From Arsenophonus sp052171275 (GTDB lineage: Bacteria; Pseudomonadota; Gammaproteobacteria; Enterobacterales; Enterobacteriaceae): a DNA stretch of 64,000 bases. Shown here in pieces: positions 13,340-26,245 of this stretch (its first letter is position 1; each line of letters starts with the position of its first letter). The position numbers and the translations under genes were made by a program. A model generated the notes under the pieces. The model saw only the letters and a program-made list of their open reading frames with translations, did not search any database and was not told the origin of the DNA. The stretch covers positions 1,674,001 through 1,738,000 of the forward strand of contig CM125795.1 of NCBI GenBank assembly GCA_052171275.1, in the 5' to 3' direction.

Positions 13340-13489
13340 TTAGTTTTTTAAATTAGTTAATTTATGCGCATGATTTATAATACTACAATAACTTTTTATA
13401 CCATAAGTGACATATACTCTCATATAATAAAATAAATAGTATTGGAAATTAAGTATTAAATTATCTTCTTGTATAATATAAGAGAATCC
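13340..13489 (-). other. Possible decayed coding remnant, 49 open codons
   Basis: On the minus strand a frame is open from about 13489 down to a TAA at 13340-13342. An ATG at 13423 would give 27 residues. Pieces of the translation look more protein-like than the spacer around it: IIQEDNLILNFQYY, MRVYVTYGIKSYCS, IINHAHKLTNLKN. Local G+C is higher (ATGCGCATG at 13364-13372). There is no Shine-Dalgarno. The 25-bp foldback at 13273-13325 lies just downstream. I cannot name a parent gene, and a frame of this length is expected a few times by chance in 40 kb. Confidence 0.2.
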
Positions 13490-16400
13490 ATAAAATAAAT
13501 TTATTTTTTACAAAAAATATTTATATAAATAAAAAAAATGAAAAACATCGTTAATTTTTAAATTAAAAAGGTTTAATTTGTATTTTATTTTATTATATGT
13601 TTCATTTATTTATTTGTTTTGTTTTATAATATATTATTAATCCGAAATTAAAAATTAGTTTAATTAAAAGTAATTTATAACTTTCATATTAAAACAAATT
13701 TTATATAGGATTCAATATATATCATATAATAAACAAAAAATATTTTATAAAATTAACATCATTATTTTTAACACAATTTTCATAAAAAACTAATTAAATT
13801 AATATAATTATATTTCTTACAATATAAAGTATAATAAGTTAATCTATTTTAGTACGTATAAACTAAATTTAAATTTGATAAAGATTATAGGAAATCAGTA
13901 TTAAAAACTATATTATAATATAGTTTTTAATTATGTTAAATATTATTTAAGTTTTATTAATTTATTTATTATTTTTTATAATAATTTTATTAGTTATAAA
14001 TATCATCATATTTATTTATTAACATTTAAATTTAATTTTATATATTAACTAAATTTTATTTATCTTTTAATAATCTATTTAGTTTTATTAAATTAATTTT
14101 ATTTTCTAACCTATAAATTAAATAGTATTATTGTTTACCTAAAATTTTTTTAGTATATTTAAGAAATTTTATATTATTAATTATAAAAAATAATTAATTT
14201 TAATAAAAAATTAACAGATATATTGTTTATAATATTTATATTAATATACTAATATTAATTAATAATAAATAGATTTTTAATTAATCTTTCATATTTTAAT
14301 TTTGTTAATATCTTTATTATTTATATACTCTTAAATACTTATAAAAAAGAATGATATAATCGTCTCTAATTTAAATTAAATAAATTTTGTAAATTAAATT
14401 CATATATACATAATATTTTATATCAAGATAAAATTAGTTAATATGGATTATATCAATAGAAAAATAATTTTTTTTATACGTTTATATACTTTATTTATCT
14501 TAAAAACTTAAAAATTTATCTGATAAATCTAATTTTATATATTTATTTTTTTAGTTTATTTAATCAAATTTAGATATTCTATATATTAAATTATAATTTA
14601 ATAATTAAAGAATTATTAAATTTATTAATAAAAATTAAATATTTATCATTAGGATTTTAAATTATTAATATTATAAATACTAACAAATGATTTGTCTTAT
14701 ATTAATCATTTTATATTTTTAATAAAATATCATAGTATAATAAAATAAATTATTATTGTATTTAGAATGATCTACTATTACGTATAATATGAATAAATAT
14801 AATTCGTAGTTATAAAAAAATAAGAAAATTTCTATACTAAATCTAAAACATAACTTTATTCTCAATTATATTTTTATTATATAAATAATAATTAAGTCAT
14901 ATTTTATGATTATTTATTAAAAGTATTTCAAATGAAATATTTATTAAATAATTTTATTTTAGGTGTTAGAATAAAATTAAAATTAAATTAAATCGTATAA
15001 TATACAGAAAATTTGCTTTTATTGATAATAGATAAAATATTCTCGATTTTTATTTTTATAAACTAATATATATTAATTATTATATTATTTCTTTATGATT
15101 TTATAACATTTAAATATAATTCTAATTATGTTACTTAATCTTAAATATTTATAAATTAATTTTAATTATATATTTGTATATAATTAATTTCCATCCTAAA
15201 ACTTTATCATTAATATAATATTTATAAATATTACAGAATTAAGTAATTGTAATAATCTAATCTTTTTAAAAAATAATAATTATAGATATATAAATTTTAG
15301 AAAATTAAAATAACTTTAAATAAGAATTAACTTTGGTATCAAAAATTATTGTCTTTAAAAGACATAAATTATTTTTGAAAAAGATTAATCTCTATTAAAT
15401 GTTTATTTGTAACATTTTACTTTATTAGTAATAATAATAAATTTTATTTTAATATAATATTATTATTTTTATAATAGATAATAATATCGTAAATAAATGA
15501 TAGATTATTATTGATATAGATTTAATCTAAATAGATATTTTATAATTCTTTTAATATAATAGATGATAGGTAATATACTTATTCAAAATTACTTTTTAAA
15601 ATAAAAATATAATTATATTTATATGTTTTATTTAACTTAAGATGTTTTAAACTGTTTTGTTTTGAAATAAAATTTTCTTAAATATATTTATAATAATTAA
15701 TTATTAATAAATTTTTATATATAATTAATGATTAAATATTTTTATTTTAAAAATATATTAATAAAGTTATTTTTTGTTAGTATAATTAAATAAGTTATTT
15801 ATAATAAATAACTTATTTTATATATAAAATATTAATGATATTCATAATCTGAAAGATTTATTTATGTATTATCTAATGAATCAGCATATTTTATTTTTAT
15901 GAAATTTTAAAATTAATTATATAGTTAATTATTAATAAGATATATTAATAACTTATTTAAAATAATAGAAATTATTCTTGAAATAAATCATTTTTAGTGA
16001 TCGTATAATATACTATATAAATACACTATATTTTAAATATACTCATAATAACATCATACGTTTATTTCTTATTATTTAAAACTCAATTTACTTCTACATT
16101 GATATTTAACAAATATTAAATTATATATAATAAGCAGTCTTAAATATCATATATAACGTTTGTTATTTGATAGATAATTTGACTATTTATAAAATAAATA
16201 AAGTTTTTCATAATGAAAAAGAATACATTATTATAAATTCAGAATTTTTATTTTAAAAACAGTATTTATCATTATATACTATAATATGTGTAAATTTATT
16301 TATAAAATATAATTAATTTTCTGAAACATACTTTAAAATTAAAATCTAACATAACGTATTTTATATAAATAAGTCTTTTAATATTATCTAAATTTTCCTT

Positions 16401-17984
16401 TATTAATATTTAATCATAAAATAACAACTAAATAATAAAATAATAAAATTATATTTAAAAATATATAAACAATAGAAGATAAATATATATTATTACAATC
16501 TCTATTTACTTTAAAAATTAAACCTAATTTCAGATAATTATAAATCTATATTCATCTATCATTTCTAAATTTTGCAGATTAAGATTATCTGAATTAATAA
16601 AAAACATAGATTTCTGAATTTTTTTTAAAGTTTATTTTAAGAATATTTAATTAGATAAAAATAATTTTTATAAGTTAAATTGATTTATAATAATAAAAAA
16701 TATTTTGAGCGTAATAATAAAATATAAAAAAAGAAGTTTATCAATATAATCTATTAATTATTATCTACTTTATGTATTATCTGAAAATATTCTCAGACTA
16801 CTCAAGTATTGCTTTTATAGTATTGATCATTTAAGTTATATTTGCACTAAAAAATAAGAAATGATTATTTTTTATTTTTTTTGTAAAAATGTAATAATTA
16901 TTAATAAATTATTACAACTTAGTTAATTGATAAAAAGTTATTTAATATTAATGCTTATTTTATAAGAACTTTACTTTAAGATTAAATTAAGTAAATATAT
17001 GTAATAGAGGATTAACTTTACTAATTATAAAATAATGTAATTTTGTTAAATATTATTTATTTAACTCTATAACTTATATATATTCTATGTATATGACATA
17101 TATAGATATGATTATTAATTTATTTTTTTATTTATATTTTAAAGAAAAAGTAAGTTTTAATTTATCAAGTTTGAAACTTTACTAATAATTATCTGATAAT
17201 CTATAGTATAACATCTTAATACAATCAATATATTTAATATTTTTTATTATTATTAGATCTTGATTTAAAATACAATAATAATTATAATTAATTTATTAAC
17301 TATTAAATTGTTTTATTATGAAATATTATTAAGTTCAATTTAAGCAATCAAATAAATTGATTTAAATTTATCTTTAACTTAAATAAAAGTTATTTAAATA
17401 AAGTTTAATTTATTAATATCAAAATATTATAGATTAAATAATCTTATTTTTAATACAATAATATCTTATTGTAATATTTTTTATAAATTTAATTTATTTT
17501 TTTATTTATCTAAAGTATAAAAGTATATGTATTTTCTGAAAATAATATTAATTTTAATATAGATACTAGTATTTTATACTATTAAATTTAATATACAACT
17601 AAATTATCAATAAGAAATTTAGTTAAATAATATTTGATAATTTTAGTTTCTATTGATTTATAAAATTAAAATATTCTAAGTTTTTTAAAAAATTTATGAA
17701 ATTATATTAATTTATTTATTTTTTTCTTGATAACGTAAATTATTTTTTAATAATAATTAAACTTATAATATATAACTCACTTATTAACTATAAAATAGTA
17801 TATTAATATTCTTTATATTTTAATTATTAACAATCTTTTATAATACCTTAATTTTATTTATAATAATAAATGTTAAATAATATTTAAAAAAAGAATCTTC
17901 ATAAAAATATAATTATAAATTATAAAACAAATTATTACTTTATATAAATAATAAATCTAGAAATTTTTTTATTTATTAGTTTGT

Positions 17985-18033
17985 AACTGGACAACAATAT
18001 TTTGGATTTCATTTAAGTGGAAAAATTAAATAT
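17985..18033 (+). other. Short G+C-elevated island, protein-like frame
   Basis: The plus frame between two stops reads FVTGQQYFGFHLSGKIKY, unusually rich in Gly, Gln and His for this spacer. There is no start codon. It may be a fossil of a coding sequence; no family recognised. Confidence 0.15.
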
Positions 18034-19094
18034 TAATAAAACATATCTGAATACTTTATAAATAAAAATATTAAAATATAAATTTTTTAATTTCAATAAT
18101 CACTATGATGGACATTTATTTATCATAAACGATTTAATTCTTTATAAAACATATCTAAATTTAGATTTATATTATTTTTATATTTTCAATAAAGAATAAT
18201 CGTAAATATAAAGATAAATAGAAAAAATAATTATTTAAAAAAATAATTATATATCATATTAAATATATTTATTACTAATTATAAGAATAAAAAACTTATA
18301 TTTTAGTTAATAAAATATAAATAACACTTATTTATAAAAACTATTTATTTTAATATATTATTAAAATAAATAGATCTATATTCAAATAAATCACTACCAT
18401 TAAAGATCATTTTATATCAAAAGTTAATTATAAATATAAAATATTTTGCTAAATTAATCTATATTTCTTAGTAAGATTGAGAATTGAATAAAATATAATG
18501 AATTATCTATTTAATGTTATTAATGATAAAATATAAAATTCATTTAAACTAATGAAAATTATAGATATAAAATTATTATATTAGCTTTATAAATCAAAAT
18601 TTTTTATGAAAATGATTTATATTTAATAATTTGAAATAATTAAAATGATAAAGTTATAAATTTCTATATAACTATTTCAATATACATTTGAATAGAATAA
18701 GTAATTAAAAAGAATAATTTATTTAATTTTAATATGTTTATCTCTATTTAATTAACATAATATCGTTATTATATGAATATTTGATAGGAATAATTATCTT
18801 AATTTTAATACAATACCAATTAAATATTTATATTTATAAATATTTATAAATATAAATGCCTAATATTTATAAAATCAAACATTTTTAATTTTAATATAAA
18901 TAGTATTGCTTTATAAATTAAATAACTTATATTAAAATTTTTAAAAAATTACTTTTAAAAAATATTAAAATTAAATTCTTGAATTTATAAATTACTAATA
19001 GTCTACAATTAATAGTCTTAAGTATAAGAAAGGAGTGATTTATAAGCATTAATATAAAACTATATAATAATTAAAAAATTACAAATAAATTAAT

Positions 19095-19136
19095 AATTTT
19101 TATTATCATCAATTTTTATTATCATCAATTTTTATT
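19095..19136. repeat. Tandem repeat, 16-bp unit, 2.6 copies
   Basis: AATTTTTATTATCATC occurs at 19095-19110 and 19111-19126, followed by the first ten bases of a third unit (19127-19136). Confidence 0.8.
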
Positions 19137-19703
19137 GAATAAAATCCAAACTTTGTGTATAGTGGATATTTTGTAAATAATTTATATCATGAAAGATAAT
19201 TAATATATTTTATAAAGAGTAATGATAATCATTCAATTTATTTATATACTTCTTAAGTTTAATGTTAGCAAATAATCTATTACAAATAAAATATTTAAAT
19301 TATATCAATTAGTATAATTTTATTTTTTATAATTTAAAAAATTAATAATAACATAAACCTATTTCTAGTTTTATTTACTATTTTAAAATTAAAATAATTA
19401 ATATTTATAAAAATTTAACTATTGTTAGTTACTTTATTATTTATAAAATAGATCTATATTCCAATTTATTATCTCTTTGTTAAATAACAAAATATTAAAA
19501 TAATAAGTATACCACTATTAGTAATAATCATAAAAACGATTCCAACAAAATATTTCATAATGTAATTAAAATTCAAAATTATTCCTTTTAAATTGATGAA
19601 ATAAACAAAATAAAAAATGATAAAATTATTAATAATTCTATATTTTTTATACTCATAATTAAAGAAGATTTAAGATAAAATACATAATGAAAATAACATC
19701 AGA

Positions 19704-19748
19704 ATAATCCAAATATCAACATATATTCTATGTTGATATTTGGATTAT
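19704..19748. repeat. Perfect inverted repeat, 20-bp arms, 5-base loop
   Basis: ATAATCCAAATATCAACATA (19704-19723), loop TATTC (19724-19728), then the exact reverse complement (19729-19748). The arms carry five G/C pairs, which sets it apart from ordinary A/T palindromes here. There is no T tract on either side as in a classical terminator and no gene within 1.5 kb. It could be a terminator, small-RNA or protein-binding fossil, or a product of template switching. Confidence 0.85.
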
Positions 19749-20688
19749 ATAGAGAATACATTTTAAAAAATGAAATTATTACTGATGTGATTAAAAACAA
19801 TTAGATTATGTTGTTTCTCAATTTTTAAAAACTTTATTTCAATATTGAATTATAAGATATCATGAAAAAAATAAATTATATACCACAAAAATATACTAAT
19901 GAAAATTTATCCATAAAAAATCTCTTCATTTACCTATAAAAAAATTAATGAATTGAATATAATAAATAAGAAATTAATAAATAAACGAAAATATCAATAA
20001 TAGCGAATATACAAAATAAGTTATTAATAATAATTCACTAAATAAAATAAGATTCATAATAAATAGAATTGCGATAAAAATCATATATTATAATAAGAGT
20101 TTTCAGTTTTATAATTATTCTATTATATTTAATAATATATAATTTATATATTATATATATTATATAAAATTATGAATGTTATTTTAAAATTAAAACTAAA
20201 CTAGTATATTTTATATTCATCAATAACTATAGTTATTTTATAATTAACAAATTTTTATATTTAAGATAAATCTTATAAGAAGAGTATAAAAAATAATATT
20301 TAATTCTTAAAGTGATAAAAATATAATAATTTGCAATTAATTTAATTTAAGTAAATAAATTAATTTAATATTACAAAATATATTATTGAATATAACAATT
20401 AAATGTATTTTATTAATAATAAATTCTAAAATATCATCATATGTAATTAAAAATATTTAACAAAAAAAACGAAGGTTTCTTTTTATAAAAAGTTTATTTA
20501 ATTAAATATATATAATAAAAAAGTTTTTTTTAACTGAATATATAAATAAACGTAACCAAACGAAATATCAAATAAATTACTAATATAAAAATAGCAATAA
20601 AAGATATTAATTTGATTTGTTATAACTTTTTTATTATCTTAATATTTATATTAATTTAAAGATATTAATATAATTTATTCTCGAAATA

Positions 20689-20724
20689 TTTAATAAACTA
20701 TTATTATAATAATAGTTTATTAAA
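20689..20724. repeat. Loopless palindrome, 18-bp arms
   Basis: Exact palindrome centred between 20706 and 20707. The arms contain AATAAACTATTATTA and its complement, with one G/C pair. About 550 bases beyond the 3' end of yhhQ. Confidence 0.6.
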
Positions 20725-20873
20725 ACAACAATTATTAAATATCCTTATACTGTTTTAAAAACTTAAACTTATTTAGAAATATATTAAAAACTTAATACAT
20801 ATATATGAAATATTCATAATATTATATAAATAAAATCTACTTGAATGAAAAAAATATTTTTAATTATTATATG

Positions 20874-20910
20874 TATATAAATCTATCAATAAAATTGATA
20901 GATTTATATA
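20874..20910. repeat. Perfect inverted repeat, 17-bp arms, 3-base loop
   Basis: TATATAAATCTATCAAT (20874-20890), loop AAA, exact reverse complement (20894-20910). It lies about 360 bases beyond the stop of yhhQ, possibly too far to be its terminator. Confidence 0.7.
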
Positions 20911-21271
20911 AAATTATCAATTTTTATTTTAAATTATCAATAAATATTAATTATTAAAATTAGTTATCATATTACTAACTAATATTAACAGGATTAAATT
21001 ATTAAAAAATATAATTATATTATAAAAAATATAAAGAACGACTATAACTAATGGAAATAGAATTGTATATTTTTATATACAGTTTTATATTATAATATTA
21101 ATGGATTAAATATCTGATAATTTAAAGTATTAACTATCATTTTCTCTAATTTACTAAAAATAATTCATTTACTTAATTAATTATTTTCTTAAATAAAGTT
21201 ACACATTAAATAATATTATTTTAATTTAATTTAAATTATTATTTATTAAGTGTAAATATTAGATTTTTAAT

Positions 21272-21916
21272 TTATGAATATAAAGAAAAATGACTTAAAA
21301 TAAAATCTGAGATACGCTTATAAGAAGGTAAAAGAAATATCAAAAAAATAAATAATTTAAAATTATAATCAACTAAAGCAATTTCTATCCAATTTTCAGC
21401 CATAAAAAAATTATTACTATGATAAAATGCAATAAAAAAAAAAGTAATAGTGTCTAATAAATTACCAAAAATCATTGCAATAGTTGGTGCAATCCACCAA
21501 TAACAATAATTACGTAATTTATTAAAGATGAAAATATTCATAATTTGACCTAAAATATAAGCCATAAAGCTTGCTATAACAACCCGGATAACAAATAAAT
21601 TAAATTCACTTAATATAGCAAATCCATTCCATTTACCTTGATAAAAAATTACAGAAAAGATATAGGAGATAAAAAGAGATGGTAACATAACAACTGCAAT
21701 AATTTTTTGTGATAAAGAAATACCATAAATACGGACAATTATATCTGTTATCAAAAAAAGAAATGGGAAAGTTAATGTTCCATATGTTAAATGAAAATTA
21801 AAAATAGTAATTGGTAATTGTATTAAATAATTACTAGAAGTAATGATGAAAATATGTAAAAAAGAAAGTGATATTATAGTCTTAATTCGTTGTTGTGATT
21901 TTAATAATATAAACAT
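21272..21916 (-). CDS. yhhQ: Queuosine precursor transporter YhhQ
   Basis: Inner-membrane carrier of the YhhQ/QPTR family, which in E. coli imports queuosine precursors (preQ0/preQ1) for the wobble modification of GUN-decoding tRNAs. The protein has 214 residues (E. coli 221) and about six membrane segments. Conserved blocks match closely: HIFIITSSNYLIQLPITI, FLITDIIVRIYG, KWNGFAILSEFNLFVIR, ASFMAYILGQI, GNLLDTITFFFIAFYHS and MAENWIEIALVDYNFK. The start is the ATG at 21916; no clear Shine-Dalgarno is visible. It is divergent from tusA across 199 bases, the same pairing as in E. coli. The C-terminus is a few residues shorter than usual, otherwise intact. Whether the rest of the queuosine pathway exists cannot be seen here. 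Confidence 0.95.
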   Translation of the reverse strand: MFILLKSQQRIKTIISLSFLHIFIITSSNYLIQLPITIFNFHLTYGTLTFPFLFLITDIIVRIYGISLSQKIIAVVMLPSLFISYIFSVIFYQGKWNGFAILSEFNLFVIRVVIASFMAYILGQIMNIFIFNKLRNYCYWWIAPTIAMIFGNLLDTITFFFIAFYHSNNFFMAENWIEIALVDYNFKLFIFLIFLLPSYKRISDFILSHFSLYS

Positions 21917-22115
21917 AAAATATTATTTGCTTAAATTAAACTTATATAACTCATGTAAATATAATTTACATAACATATAATATAATTGATACAAAATAAA
22001 ATAAAATAAATAAAAAAATTTTTCATAGATTTTTATTTAATAAAAATAAAAAGTAAATCTATTTGATTTATAATATTATTTTAATATTTTAAATAAACTT
22101 TAATATTAAATATAC

Positions 22116-22364
22116 ATGTTAGATGCTTTTGCTAACCCAAGTAGAACAATTGATATACAAGGATTACGCTGTCCAGAACCAATTATGATAATAAGAAAAA
22201 TCGTTCGTCAAATGATTGATGGTGAAACATTATTAATTATTGCTGATGATCCATCTACAATTCATGATATTCCTACCTTTTGCCGTTTCATGGAATGTCA
22301 ATTACTATGTAAGAAAATTCAACAACCTCCGTATTATTTTTTAATCCGTAAAAAAACTAATTAA
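22116..22364 (+). CDS. tusA: Sulfur carrier protein TusA
   Basis: Small cytosolic sulfurtransferase that takes sulfur from IscS and passes it to TusBCD, leading to 2-thiouridine at the wobble base of Lys, Glu and Gln tRNAs. It has 82 residues (E. coli 81). The active-site Cys19 lies in GLRCPEPIM, and the rest follows the family: GETLLIIADDPSTIHDIPTFC and the C-terminal PYYFLIRKK. The ATG at 22116 gives the expected N-terminus; no strong Shine-Dalgarno is seen. It is divergent from yhhQ. The next E. coli neighbours (zntA, yhhN, yhhM, yhhL) are absent. Secure. Confidence 0.97.
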   Translation: MLDAFANPSRTIDIQGLRCPEPIMIIRKIVRQMIDGETLLIIADDPSTIHDIPTFCRFMECQLLCKKIQQPPYYFLIRKKTN

Positions 22365-25300
22365 TATTAAAATTAAAGATTATTATATATAATATATTCA
22401 ATAAGATATATATCTTATATGAGGATTTGTACCATTCTTAATGGTATAACACATTTATAATTTACGATAATAATAACATATATATCAACTTTATAGTCTA
22501 TTTATTATGTTTCTCAAAAGAACGATTAATAAGATGTTTATAGATAAAAAATATTGAAATAAAAAGATTTTTCTCATAAAAATAATCTTTTTTATTATTT
22601 ACAAACATTTCATATACCATTCATTTTATATTAACAATAATGATCTTTGATTAATTTTCTTTTATATATTAATAACTAAATTTATAGTTGATTATTTTAT
22701 TAAAAAATAAAACAGATATTCTCTTATTTATTATAAATTATCATATTTTGAGCTTTTATTATATAAAAATTATTTAATTCTATTGTAAATTATTAATTTA
22801 TATTTAATTTTATTCAATTATTAAATTAGATTAATTTATCTTTTATTTATATAAAAACTTTTTTTTATAATAATTTAACAATTTTTGTATAATTAATTTT
22901 ATATATAACAGTCTATTACCAATAAGCATAATATAAAATATAGTAATTTTAGTTTTAAATGTTATTTAATTAACGATTCTAATATAATAGTAGTATAGTT
23001 AGTAATATGTTTATTATATATAAATCATATAGAAGAGTTTATCATAAGTTAATATAATTAATTTTTTTAAAAAAGATATCTTTTTGATAATAAAGTATAT
23101 TTATATGCTAATTAACAATTACAATCGTCTATTTATAATTTTATATATTTATTCAATCTTAACTTATGTTCTAAATAATTTTAATAAAAAATCTTTTTTT
23201 ACTAAAAAAGTATTTTTATATTGATAAATATATGTAAATCAGAATAATATTTTTTTGATTTACCATTTTAAAATATCATTGTTATTAATAATTTATATAA
23301 TTTTCATTTAAATTTCACAAATTTTATATAAGTGAATTTATATCATTAAACTTATTGTGTATATAAAATATATTAATATTAATAAGTTCTTATTAATATT
23401 AATTTAATGCTTATTTACAAAACTAAATTACTTTAAAAAATAAATGATATCAAAGTAAAAATACAATTAATTAGTAACAATGATAAGCCAAGATGAATTA
23501 TGAATTCATGAATTACGTATAATAGTATTATAATATTAATTATTATCATAATGATTAATATAATCAAGAGTTTTAAAATTTGATTAAGTAATCAATAAAT
23601 AATTTAATATCTAAATCGTAATTTTTAACTTATTCTTTAATAAATTAACACAAAATATAATTAATAATATTTTGATTTTTATGAAAATATAACTTTATAT
23701 TTTATAAGATAATTAATCAAGCATTATCTTAATAATAATGTTTTTGAAAATTTTTAACACATTATATTAATTTATTTATTATTAAGTCTTAATCAAAACT
23801 AACAAATATATTAAATAATCATTTATTGTTTATTAGTTACTAATAGAAATCATTTATCATATACTTTGGTTATAGATAACTGAATATATATATTTATATA
23901 TATTTCTAAAATAGAATATAACATAGATATTTATTATATAAATATCTATATATTACTTACTATAAACTATATAACTAATTATCTTTTTACACACAAGTAA
24001 ATTAATTAGATAGTTATATAGTTAAATAAAATTTAATAACTATCATTCGTAATTTACTAAAGGTAATAAAGATATTTAAGGACATTTAAAAGAAAACTTT
24101 TTTATTAGATAAAATCCTTTCTATTTAATTAAAAATTTTTCAAAATTAAATTTAGCTTTAATATAGCTTATATTAATTTGATATAAAAGAAAAACTACAC
24201 TTATATTTTGAATATTAAATATTTTAGATTTTAATTTCTCTTACGTATATGTTTTAAAACATATAAAAATAAAAAATAATATAGATTTTAAGTTATAAGT
24301 TATAAAATAAATATATTAATTTATATAAATAACATGTTTATAAATATTTCTAATTAGTGAATTATAATTTATAATAATACTATTATGTAATTATAGAAAA
24401 AGAAATCAAGAATTATATGTTATAATATAAGAATATTTTAATTTTAAAAATATTAAAAATATATAAAAGTTTAATTTTATAAAGTTTTTCCGATTAAATA
24501 TCAATTAATATTGAATAAAATTTAATTAATTTATATAGTATAAAATTAAGTTTATATGAATATATTTTTTATCTTACTTAAACTTAATAATTAAAGGAAT
24601 GTTAAGATAATTCAAAAAAATAAATAATAAAATAAACGCTTTTTATTATAAAAAATATAATTTACTATTAATTGTAAAAACAATAAACATATCTTTTATT
24701 AGTAAAATATCAAAAAATACTTATTACATTATAAAATAATAACTTTTAATATTACTGTAAATAAAATATTAACTTAATTTTAAAATTAATAAAAATATAA
24801 AATATAATTTTAAATTATATCTTTAAAACAAATAATTAATTATTTAAAATAATTAATTATAGAAAATATAATTTCTATATTAATTTATAAACTTTAATAT
24901 ATTATAATAAATTTTAATATGTTAAAGTTTATAAATTTCTTCATATAAATTATTCATATCAATTTATAAAATTGATAATAAAAAGTATGATTATTATATT
25001 AATAAGTCTACTATATAATATAAAATATTATATAGTTACTATTTTTAATACTCAATAAAGAAGTTCTTAAAATTTACTAACGCAAAATTATGAATAAATA
25101 GATATACTTCTATAATATTAGGATATAAAAGTAGAAATAACTATATTTGTAATATTTATATAAATAACTTTAATTTAAAAAATAAAATTTCTTAATTATT
25201 TACCGTATTAAATAAAAATATATATTAAGAAGATAATTTCTAATTTTTTTTTAAATTATAAAAAATGATGATACTATGTAATAGAAACTTATTCGATAGC

Positions 25301-26245
25301 ATTAATAAATAATAAATTTATTATTTTAATACTTATTAATAGATATTTTATAAAAATATAAATATTTAAACGTTATTAAAGTAAATTTAATCTAATAAAT
25401 TTAATATAACGTTATTAACATAATAGATAATTTTTATTTTTAAATCAATAAATAGAATTTTTTATTTAAATATTTTATAATAATTGTAGATTTAAATTCA
25501 TTAAAATTTATTATTTTTTAATTTCTAATACTAATATGACTTATACTGTATAGCAAGTTTAATAATTTAAAGAAATTTATTATATTATCTTAATAACTTT
25601 ATTACTAATATTTTATTCCATTCCATCGATAATTATTTTTTGTCTATAAATAACGTTTTACTTATTTGATATAATTAACTTTGTTAATAGTTATTTTAAT
25701 TTTAAAAGCAGATTTTCAATAATTTTCAAAGAGATTATAATCCAACATAAATAGAGGAGTGTCTTATATTAATAATATATACCAAGATATTTCTTTCATT
25801 AAAATAGAAATGTATATCCATTTATATATAATTATATATTTATTGATATAATAATATATATTCATAAGTAATATTATTGATTAATCTTAGTCAAATGCTA
25901 ATTATCTTTATTAGCTTTTTCTTTAATAAATATATTACTAAATTCATCAATTAATAAATCATATTCGTAATTAAAAATATGATTTATTTTTATAATTTAT
26001 TAAATTTTAATTTTTACCTAGATTAAAGTTTAATAAAATATTAAATAAAAATATATTTTCATTTAAAATGATCCACCAGAGTAAAAAAGATATTCCTCTA
26101 TTTTGCAAACCTTTTTAAAGAATTACTTCATTTATTAAATATTTATATTCTATAAAAAAATAATTAATTTAACAATACTAAATACAAATTAAAAAACTAT
26201 TGATATTTTTTCTTATTATTAAATATAATATTTTCAAATCAATTA
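22365..26245. other. 3.9-kb gene-free spacer, site of lost zntA-yhhNML
   Basis: In E. coli the genes zntA, yhhN, yhhM and yhhL lie between tusA and rsmD. None can be recognised here. Just after tusA are a small palindrome (about 22411-22428) and a 7-bp stem with G/C pairs (TACCATT-CTT-AATGGTA, 22430-22446), possibly the tusA terminator region. Smaller inverted repeats lie at 23372-23403 and 24882-24937. A Shine-Dalgarno-like AGAGGAG at about 25755-25761 has no gene after it, and a slightly G+C-richer patch at 26068-26125 faces the 3' end of rsmD. Confidence 0.65.

Larger units (their letters stand above)
6891..21271. other. 14.4-kb gene desert
   Basis: There is no recognisable gene on either strand over 14.4 kb. 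Composition is close to nine tenths A+T and stops are frequent in all frames. It holds scattered inverted repeats (for example 10461-10496, 11934-11971, 13273-13325, 19704-19748, 20689-20724, 20874-20910), short tandem duplications (11146-11185, 12508-12531, 19095-19136) and a few islands with slightly higher G+C and protein-like short frames (12119-12202, 13340-13489, 17985-18033). An orphan Shine-Dalgarno-like AAGAAAGGAGTG lies at about 19026-19037 with no ATG behind it. I take the whole stretch as decayed gene space. I saw no rRNA, tRNA, replication origin or mobile element. Confidence 0.75.

Noticed and set aside
6891..21271. tRNA, rRNA or phage remnants in the gene desert
   Set aside because: No G/C-rich stem of tRNA type, no T-loop motif, no rRNA-like stretch and no integrase or transposase motif could be seen on either strand.
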